A DNA stretch of 64,000 nt. It comes from Porphyra umbilicalis. Lineage: Eukaryota; Rhodophyta; Bangiophyceae; Bangiales; Bangiaceae. The notes beneath the pieces were generated by a model, which was not told the DNA's origin, made no database searches, and saw only the letters and a list, made by a program, of their open reading frames with translations. Each line of letters opens with the position of its first letter. The first letter of the stretch is position 1. The translations under genes and the position numbers were made by a program. Below are positions 56,005 through 64,000 of the stretch, piece by piece. The DNA is taken from assembly GCA_002049455.2 (NCBI GenBank), contig KV918839.1, positions 124,001 through 188,000 on the forward strand, written 5' to 3'.

Positions 56005-56879
56005 GGGGGAGCCATCGATGCATGTCCAATTGTTGAGCGGCGTTCGTGCCCCGGTAAAATCGGTTGCAAGCTCAGGACCAAAGGGCGACACTCCCGTCCT
56101 TTTCCTTATTCGCTGCCGTTGGGCTTCTCATGCAAGGAAGCAGCTCTCTATCTGGGGAGATTTTCTCTTCAACGCCGGCGTGCATCGGAATCAACTCTGA
56201 TTTGGGCGTGTTTCTGCGTCCGCCACCATGCAATCGTTTGTGGGCACAAGCAGCGAGATTGCCCCGTCTCCGTTTTCTTCGCGGGAGGTGCGGCTCTGCC
56301 GCAATAGAGCACGGCATAGATCACTGCCGACGCCCCGGCTCAAATGTATCCCACCGTCGGCCGCTGCCACCGGCCGCGGCGCCATCAACTTTGGCTGTGT
56401 CACCATCGCCAACGCGGACCGCTGCCATCGACAGGGACGCCGCTGACCTCGGCAGCCGCGTCCAGGTGTGCAGCGAACGACTGTGTCGCTGCCCAGGTGG
56501 GCTGGGCCGCTGCCGCCGCCGGTCGCACCGCCGCCGGTCGCACCGCCGCCGTCGCCCGCCGCAGCCGCCGCCCGCCGTCGCCCGCCGCAGCCGCCGCCCG
56601 CCGCCGCAGTCTCTTGCCACCACCACCGCCGCGGCCGCCGCCGCCGCCGCCGGCCACCGCGGCCGCCGCCGCCGCCGCCGGCCATCACCGCCGCCGCTGC
56701 CGACCCTTCCATCCTCCGCCGCCGCCGCCAGCGGTTGCGCGGCTTCTGCAGTCGGCCACCACCTCCGTCGCCCGCACCCATCGGCTGCACCGCCGGCGCC
56801 GCCGCGACCGGCTGGCTACGCCGCTGCCACCGCCAGTGGTTGCGCGGCTACCAACGACGGCCACCACCTCCGTCAGCCA
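56005..56879. other. Transition into satellite DNA
   Basis: Balanced to about 56340, then GCC-rich with irregular CCGCCGCC and GGCCGCCGCC words leading into the regular array. No gene is supported. Confidence 0.4.
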
Positions 56880-58460
56880 CCCCCAACGGTTGCGCCTCGG
56901 CCGTGGCCGGCCGCCGCCGCCAGCGGTGGCCGTCTGCCACCCCCCTCCGTCTGCCTCCCCCACCGGTTGCGCCTCGGTCGTGGCCGTCTGCCACCCCCAC
57001 CGGTTGCGCCTCGGCCGTGGCCGGCCGCCGCCGCAAGCGGTCGCGTTAGCCACCCCTGCCGTCTGCCACCCCCACCGGTTGCGTCTCGGCCGTGGCCGGC
57101 CGCCGCCGCCAGCGGTTGCCGTCGCCCACCCCCACCGGGTGCGCCTCGCCGTGGCCAGCCGCCGCCGCCAGCAATCGCCTTCGCCCACCCCTTCCGTCTG
57201 CCACCCCCACCGGTTGCGCCTCGGTCGTGGCCGGCCGCCGCCGCCAGCGGTTGCGTCAGCCACCCCTGCCGTCTGCCACCCCCACCGGTTGCGTCTTGGC
57301 CGTGGCCGGCCGCCGCCGCCAGCGGTTGCCGTCGCCCACCCCCACCGGTTGCGCCTCGGCCGTAGCCAGCCGCCGCCGCCAGCGGTCGCCTTCGCCCACC
57401 CCCTCCGTCTGCCACCCCCACCGGTTGCGCCTCGGTCGTGGCCGGCCGCCGCCGCCAGCGGTTGCGTCAGCCACCCCTGCCTTCTGCCACCCCCACCGGT
57501 TGCGTCTTGGCCGTGGCCGGCCGCCGCCGCCAGCGGTTGCCGTCGCCCACCCCCACCGGGTGCGCCTCGCCGTGGCCAGCCGCCGCCGCCAGCGGTCGCC
57601 TTCGCCCACCCCCTCTGTCTGAGACCCCCACCGGTTGCGTCTCGGCCGTGGCCGGCCGCCGCCGCCAGCGGTTGCCGTCGCCCACCCCCACCGGGCGCGC
57701 CTCGCCGTGGCCAGCCGCCGCCGCCAGCGGTCGCCTTCGCCCACCCCCTCCGTCTGCCACCCCCACCGGTTGCGCCTCGGTCGTGGCCGGCCGCCGCCGC
57801 CAGCGGTTGCGTCAGCCACCCCTGCCGTCTGCCACCCCCACCGGTTGCGTCTTGGCCGTGGCCGGCCGCCGCCGCCAGCGGTTGCCGTCGCCCACCCCCA
57901 CCGGTTGCGCCTCGGCCGTTGCCAGCCGCCGCCGCCAGCGGTCGCCTTCGCCCACCCCCTCCGTCTGCAACCCCCACCGGTTGCGTATCGGTTGTGGCCG
58001 GCCGCCGCCGCCAGCGGTTGCCGTCGCTCACCCCCACCGGGTGCGCCTCGCCGTGGCCAGCCGCCGCCGCCAGCGGTCGCCTTCGCCCACCCCCTCCGTC
58101 TGCAACCCCCACCGGTTGCGTCTCGGCCGTGGCCGGTCGCCGCCGCCAGCGGTTGCCGTCGCCCACCCCCACCGGGCGCGCCTCGCCGTGGCCAGCCGCC
58201 GCCGCCAGCGGTCGCCTTCGCCCACCCCCTCCGTCTGCCACCCCCACCGGTTGCGCCTCGGTCGTGGCCGGCCGCCGCCGCCAGCGGTAGCCTTCGCCCA
58301 CCCCCTCCGTCTGCAACCCCCACCGGTTGCGCCTCGGGCGTGGCCGGCCGCCGCCGCCAGCGGTGGCCGTCTGCCACCCCCCTCCGTCTGCCACCCCCAC
58401 CGGTTTCGCCTCGGCCGTGGCCGGCCGCCGCCGCCAGCGGTTGCCGTCGCCCACCCCCTC
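56880..58460 (+). repeat. Satellite-like array with 60- and 75-bp units
   Basis: More than twenty units each contain CACCGGTTGCGYCTCGGCCG then TGGCCGGCCGCCGCCGCCAG. The CACCGG boxes fall at about 57073, 57133, 57208, 57283, 57343, 57419, 57493 and so on, so spacings alternate around 60 and 75 bp. The longer units carry CACCCCCTCCGTCTGC or CACCCCTGCCGTCTGC. Some groups of units recur together every 200 bp or so, a higher-order pattern. All periods are near multiples of three, which keeps long frames open on both strands. The array ends about 400 bp before the E(z) start. Confidence 0.85.
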
Positions 58461-58860
58461 CGCTGCCGCGGCCGACCGGCGCCGTCGGCTGCGCTGTCGA
58501 CGTTGCTGGCTGCCGCCGTCGTGGCCGTCCCCACCGTCGGCCGCACGGGCCGGTAGCTCCGCGGTCGTCGCGTTTGCCCGCCGCCGGCGTGGCCGTCGCC
58601 GCCGTCGGTTACCCCGGCAGGTTGCGCCGCCGTCGCCGTCTTTGGCTGCCGCCGCCGGCGTCCGGCGCCGCCGGCTGCGCCGCCGACGTCGCCCGCCGCC
58701 CCGGGCGCCCGGCCCCGCGCTGCCGGCTGCGCCGCCGACGTTGCTGGCAGCCGCCGTCGCGTCCGTCGCCACGGGCTGGTTCACCGGTTGGTCGCGTCGC
58801 CGGCGTCGCCGGCGTCGCCGGCGTCGACGGTGGCTAAAGACGCTGTTTCTTCAAAACGAC

Positions 58861-61718
58861 ATGGACGACGACGCCGCTCCCCGGCCGCCCCCCTACCTCG
58901 CCGGCGGCTCATCCTCTGATGGCGGCGCGTCGAGTGTTGACGCCGTGGAAGAAGCCCTGGACACGGCGCAGGCGCGCGCCGGGGACCGACGCGCGGTAGC
59001 GCGCGTCGTCCCGCGCATCATCCGCAGGACGCTTCGGCTCGCGCGTCGCCGTCGACGGTCTGCTGCAGCAGCTGATATGAGTGCGAACCGAGAGGCCATG
59101 CGCCGTCTACAGCGCGACCTGCATCTGCAGGCTTGCGGCGGGCCGGATCCTCCGGCCGTCGAGTGCACCGACTCCCTCGAAGGCATCACCGTCACGAATT
59201 CCTGTCGTGCTGTGTCGCATAAGCCTCCCTTTTCCCAGAAACCACGCCTGACGAATCCAGCTTGGCCGCCCAGGTCGCACGAAACGGGCGCAGGCGCCGC
59301 TCCTGCTGTCGCAGCAGTGGCGAATCGACCGCCCATCGAATCATCTGTCGATGCGACGGAGCGTATGGCCATTCGGCCGACGGTGCTACCGACCGTGCGA
59401 CCACCACCACGAATGACATCGTACGTGTCTGTCCGCCGGTCGTGGCGGCGCCTGGAAGCCACTCCCCCGGGCTTCGTAGTCCCTTACTTAGGAGATTCTC
59501 CCCGTGCGAAGGGGGCGATGGCGCGCATCATTGACGAGAACAAGTACGCGTCAGCGGCGAGCCATGACGGTAGCTGCGCGTACGGGGACGAAGGGAGCAC
59601 GGAAGGTACGGCGTACTACTCTCTTACTGCCCGTACACGCAGAGCCATGGACCGAGAAGCTCTTGCCACTGTTGTCGCGGCGGTGCGTGCGGATGCTGTC
59701 GTTCTCCGCGTTGTGCGGCGTGTTCTCCGCGTGCGCCGGTCGGCTATCAAACTGATGCTAGATCTGGCGAACGCCCGACCGGCCGCCGCTGGTGCAGTGC
59801 ACGTTGCGCGAACGGACGCCGCTGCTCGACACTCTGAACTTCGACGACTAACGGGTGGGGCCTCCCTCGCCGCGGTCTTAGCGGCGGGAACATTGGCGGA
59901 GTCCCCGCAGTCCTCGTCGGACGTGGACGGGTTGACGGGGCCGCGTGCGTTCGGCGTCGGTAGGCGCACGTCGGAACCCGTTGTTGTCCGTGGGCTCTCA
60001 GGCTCTCTGCGTGAAGGCGTCGCCGTTGCCCGCGCTGTAAGAGCGGCTGTTCGTGCGGCGGGCGGCGACGCCGTCCCCTCCGTCTCCTCACTCTTCGGCA
60101 ATCTACTGGGCTGCCGCCCTTTGCCGCGCCGCGGCGTGGCTGCTAATTCGTTGGTCGGCGTGGCCGCACCTCCGCGGCCGCCCGACTCGTCGCTCCGTAC
60201 CCAGGAGACGCTTGTGCGCTTTTTCTGTCGTTTCTGCTTTGTGTACTGCTGTCGCATTCACGGGGCTCCTGTGCGTGACGGGCTCGTCACGCCGTTCCCG
60301 TCCACGCCCGTAGCGCGTCCTTCCGACCCGCGAGGCATGGAGACGGCGTCAGATGGCGCTGGCATTGATGCCCCAGGCACGGCGTCAGACGGCGGGGCAG
60401 ACGGCGGTCGCGCGCGACGCGCCCGCGCCATGCATGCGGCGATTCGCGTGGCGGCCGGACCGTGTCGTGACTGCCGGCTCGACCTCCGCAGCCGCGCGGA
60501 GGTGTTCGCGCGCGGGTGCCGCACGGACGTCTGGGCCGTCGAAGACGTTGAGCTGCTTCATGCGGCTGTTCGTATTGTCGGACGGTTCGACACGTGCCGC
60601 ATGGCCCGTTTCGTGCCCTCCTGGACATGTCGCCGGGTGGCTGAGTACCTGGTGGACTGGGGTTGGCCGAGAGCCTGGCCGGTGCAGCCGACGACACCGC
60701 GACCACCCCAACGGGACGCTCCTCTTTCTCCCCCCCCGAGTTCTCCCTCACGAACGGCAGCGAAAACGCGATCGTCAAGAAGTCCGCGCCCTTCGTTCCG
60801 TGTGGCCATCTTGGCGCGTGCACGCGGCACAATTGTCGATGCGTGCAAAGTGACGTGTCGTGTGAGAAGCAGTGTGGGTGTGCCCGTACCCGTTGGGCGT
60901 CGCGCGTGCCTGTGGTGTTGGATGCCGGCACTCTGGCGTCCGCATTTATCCCCGCCGACGGCTGCGCACCGACGGATGGGTCGCTGTTTTGCAGCAGGCG
61001 CATATCGTGCTCCTGCACCTCGCCGTCGCGCTGTGAGACGGATTCGTGCCCTTGTTTTGCCATGGACCGTGAGTGTGACCCTGACGCGTGCATGATGTGC
61101 GGTGCCCACCTGCATCCGGCAGCAGGCGTGGACGGGCTGACTACGGGATCCGTGATGGCAGAATCTCCCATCACCCTCTCCACTGCGGCCGCAACTGGGG
61201 CCTATTGGCGCCTGGTGCGGTCACCACGCCCAACCGACCCCGGTGTCATGTCTGGGCTTGGCGTCGCTGCGTCTTCGCGCAGTCCGACGTCGGCAGGTAC
61301 TAGGCGCTGTCGCAACGTTCAAGTTCAAGTTGGTGCCCGGGTGCGCCTCGTCCTGGGCGCATCTCGTGCCCACGGGCTTGGCGTCTTTGTCGCCGAACCA
61401 GCTGCAGCCGGAGATTTTGTTGGTGAATATGTGGGAGAGCTTGTCTCTACCGCGGAGGGGCACCGTCGCGGTCGAGCGTACGACGCGCGGGGGGTAAGCT
61501 ACCTCGCCACTCTGTCACAAACAACCATCGTCGACGCCACCCGAGTTGGAAGCAGGACGAAGTTCATCAACCACAGCTCCGACTCGCCCAACCTGCACAT
61601 GAAGCTGCTGAGCATCGGCGGTACAATTCGCGCCGCTCTCTTTGCTGCGAGGGATCTGAGCCCCGGAGAGGAGGTCTTTTTTGACTATGGCTATGCTCTT
61701 GACTCGTGGGTGAAGTGA
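58861..61718 (+). CDS. E(z): Enhancer of zeste homologue, PRC2 H3K27 methyltransferase
   Basis: Catalytic subunit of Polycomb repressive complex 2, nuclear. The ATG at 58861 (ACATGG context) follows the satellite. Approximate residues: a basic N-terminal region; VVPYLGDSP at about 206, matching the VPY-D block of EZH proteins; FFCRFCFVYCCRIHG at about 455, the conserved Cys-His block after SANT1; SANT2 at about 557-600 (DVWAVEDVELLH...TCRRVAEYL). The frame then moves by one base near 60650-60663. In the second frame come the CXC domain (CGHLGACTRHNCRC to CDPDACMMCG, about residues 645-745) and the SET domain (about 826-945), with EYVGELVS, FINHSSDSPN and FFDYGYALDS at the end. About 950 residues, usual size. 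No intron fits the frame change, so it is a sequence error or a real mutation. Confidence 0.9.
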
Positions 61719-62089
61719 CAGCCAGAAGTGGGAGAGGGGCAACTCTCGCCGGAGTGCCTGTGCGGGTGCAGGTCAAATGAGGGTTACGGTTTGGCCGATT
61801 GCTTGCCCCGTCCCGTTCTTGAAGAACCTCCATCCCTTGTTTCTTGTTCAAGAGGTGTCCTTTTATTCATGCACGCACGTTCTCCCGGAGCACGTGGTGT
61901 GCTCCAGCTCCCTGCCTCTAGACCGGCCCTTTGTGCTCTCGCTTGCACCCCCTCCACCCGCCTTGGATCACATGCGATGGCCTGCCGGCGGCGGCCACGC
62001 CGCACATCACTTGCGACAGCGCATCGAGCAGCACCTCTGACACCGCCACGTCTCTCCGGGACCGGAGGCCGCCTGCGCGGCAGCTCCTG
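61719..62089. other. 3' flank of E(z)
   Basis: Balanced to GC-rich DNA with no gene or clear polyadenylation signal; merges into the second satellite at about 62090. Confidence 0.4.
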
Positions 62090-63760
62090 ATGCAGCCGCC
62101 GCCGCCGCCACCTGCCTCAGTAGGCGCCTCCTCAGCCAGCAACATCCCCACCGCGACCGGTGGCGGCGGGAGCCCGACTGGCACGTACTGCCGCTGGGGG
62201 CAGCAGCTAGCTGCTGCCGCCACCAACTTGGCAGCTTCTGCCGCCGGCGGCGGCCGGTATGTCCAGCCGCCGCTGCAGTTGCAGCCGCTGTGGCAGTTGC
62301 AGCCGCACCGCCGTCGTCGGCAGGCACCACCCCCGCCAAGCCCCGCGGCAGCAGGAGCCCAAATTGGCACCTGCTGCCGCCGGCGACAGCCGGTACCTCG
62401 TGCTGCCGCTGCAGCCGCCGTCGTTATGGCTGCCGCCGCCGTCGGCAGTGGGCACTACCCCCGCCACGCCCCGTGGCGGTGGGAGACCGACTTGGTAGCT
62501 GCTGCCGCCGCCGCCGGCCGGTGCCTCCAGCCGCTGCTGCGGCTGCAGCTGTAGTGGCTGCCGCCGCCGCTGTCTTCAGTGAGCAGCACCCCAGCCACGC
62601 CCCGCGGCGGCGGTAGCCCGACATGGCGCCTACTGCTGCCGCAAGCGGCCACTGCCTGCTGCCGCCGCCGCCACCGTCTTCGGCAGGCCGTACCCCCGCC
62701 GCACCCGGGAGCCCGACGTGACGCCAACTCACGCCAGAGGCGGTCGCTAGCAGCTGCTGCTGCTGCTGCTGCTGTGGTCGCGGCCGCGGCCGTCGTGGGC
62801 AGGCAAATTCTCCGCCACGCCCCGCTGTGGCAAAAGCTTGACGTGGAAGCTGCTGCCGCCGATGGCGGCCGCTTCCTCCAGCGGCCGCTTCGGCTGCCGC
62901 CGTTGCGGCTGCCACGGTTGTGGCTTCCGTCGCCACTGCCGCCGCTGTCGTCGGTCTACACTACCCGCGCCACGCATCGCGGCGGCGGGAGCCCGACTTA
63001 GCGCCTACTGCCGCCGACGGCGGCCGCTGGCCGCTGCCGGCGGCAGCCGCTAGCTGCTGCCGCCACTTCTGGTGCAGCGGCCGGTGGCTGCTGCCGGCGG
63101 CAGTCGCCAGCGGCTGCCGCCACTTCTGCTTTTGCGGCCGCTGGCTGCTGCCACCGCTTCTGCTGGTGCGGCCGCTGCCGCCGCCGTTTTCGGCAGGCAC
63201 AACCCTGACCACTCCCCGTGGCGGCGGGATCCTGACTTGAAGGCTGCTGCTGCTCGCGCCGGCCGGTCCTATCTGCCGCTGCAGGACCTGCAACCATTGC
63301 AGCTTTTGCCGCCGTCATGGTCAGCGGCCACTACCCCGCGACGCCCAACGGCGGCGGGATCCCGACTCGACAGCTGCTGCCGCTTGCGACAGCCGGCGCG
63401 TCCTGCCGCTGCTGGACCTGCAGCTTTTGTGGCTTCTGCCGGCACCGTCGCCAGTGCGCACCACCCCCGCCACTCCCCGCGGCGGCGGGAGCTCGACGTG
63501 ACGCCAACTGCCACCTCCGGCGGCCGCCAGCTGCTGCTGCCGCTGCTCCTTTTCCAGCCATTGCCGCCGCCGTCGACGGCGAGCCCCACCCCCGCCGCAA
63601 CCGGTGGTCATGGGAGCCTGACGTGACGCCAACTGACGGCGGGGGCGGCCGATAGCTGCCGCCGCCGCTGCTGCTGCTGCGGCCGCTGCCGCAGCTGCCG
63701 CCGTTGTCGGCGGGCACCACCCCCGCAACGCCCCGCGTCGGCGGCAGCCCGAATTGACAG
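62090..63760 (+). repeat. Second satellite-like array, units about 130 bp
   Basis: Around twelve diverged units share a core ACCCCCGCCACGCCCCGCGG then CGGCGGGAGCCCGAC, followed by CTGCTGCCGCC-rich sequence. Cores lie near 62140, 62330, 62455, 62590, 62695, 62815, 62965, 63205, 63335, 63465, 63590 and 63715, an irregular spacing of roughly 105-240 bp. No frame gives a sensible protein. The array lies immediately downstream of E(z). Confidence 0.75.
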
Positions 63761-64000
63761 CTGTTGCCGTCAACGGCGACAGGTACTGTCGCTGTACGTC
63801 CCGCTCGCCGCCGTCGCCGCCGCGCTGGCCGTGGAGGGCTGCCGCATGCAATTTTGTATGGCGTGGAGGTGCGGTCGGCGCGGGCGCGGACGAGGGTGGA
63901 GCTGCGCCTCCAACTCGCCTACCCGGTGGTGTCACTCGACGGTGTCAGCGCCGCCGCGGGGGTGGGCGGCGGCCGTGGCGGCGGCGGCGGCGGCACCACC
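63761..64000 (+). other. Possible gene start running off the window
   Basis: A forward frame from about 63847 reads HAILYGVEVRSARART then LRLQLAYPVVSLDGVS, which looks like a real protein segment and stays open to the window edge. No family is recognised and no start is evident. It may be part of a gene beyond the window. Confidence 0.25.

Noticed and set aside
56685..58784. 699-codon reverse-strand ORF over the satellite
   Set aside because: It exists because unit lengths are near multiples of three; long forward frames overlap it and it has only low-complexity repeats.
60645..60687. 43-bp GT-AG intron to explain the E(z) frame change
   Set aside because: Too short, and removing it leads into the wrong frame for the CXC domain.
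1..64000. CRISPR array or bacterial operon
   Set aside because: No evenly spaced identical repeats with unique spacers; genes are eukaryotic with introns.

Overview
The window looks like nuclear DNA of an alga with a very GC-rich, intron-poor genome; a bangiophycean red alga (Porphyra/Pyropia type) is my best guess. The basis is eukaryotic gene content with short GT-AG introns, extreme GC content in host genes, long G and C homopolymers, Ala/Gly/Pro homopolymer insertions inside conserved domains, and many DNA transposons. The assignment is an inference from composition and gene type; no organelle or rRNA marker is present.

Layout. GC-rich host islands alternate sharply with compositionally balanced transposon-rich DNA. 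Balanced DNA fills about 1.0-8.3 kb (a two-gene PIF/Harbinger element and foldback repeats), two copies of a 1.82-kb element (8544-10366 and 26731-28552), a TIR-bounded 1.82-kb insertion (22715-24536), most of 30-51 kb (a hAT transposase, a pogo-like pseudogene, fragments and several MITE families) and 54.3-56.3 kb. Host islands carry an FkbM-type methyltransferase (11171-13041), a large LRR/pseudo-receiver/PP2A B''-like fusion protein (15712-19536), a convergent MiaB/CDK5RAP1-type tRNA methylthiotransferase (22365-19844), a small secreted Cys-rich protein (25748-25311), a cytochrome P450 (51596-53695) and an Enhancer-of-zeste (PRC2) H3K27 methyltransferase (58861-61718). The last is bracketed by two satellite-like tandem arrays (56.9-58.5 kb and 62.1-63.8 kb).

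The most unusual host gene is the fusion protein. It joins SDS22-like leucine-rich repeats, a receiver-like fold without its phosphoacceptor, and a PP2A B''/TON2-like EF-hand region. I know of no described protein with this combination.

Caveat: FkbM, the methylthiotransferase and P450 all change frame at G or C homopolymers, and E(z) has one further frame break. Homopolymer length errors in the assembly are the simplest explanation for the first three. I found no convincing tRNA, rRNA or CRISPR array.
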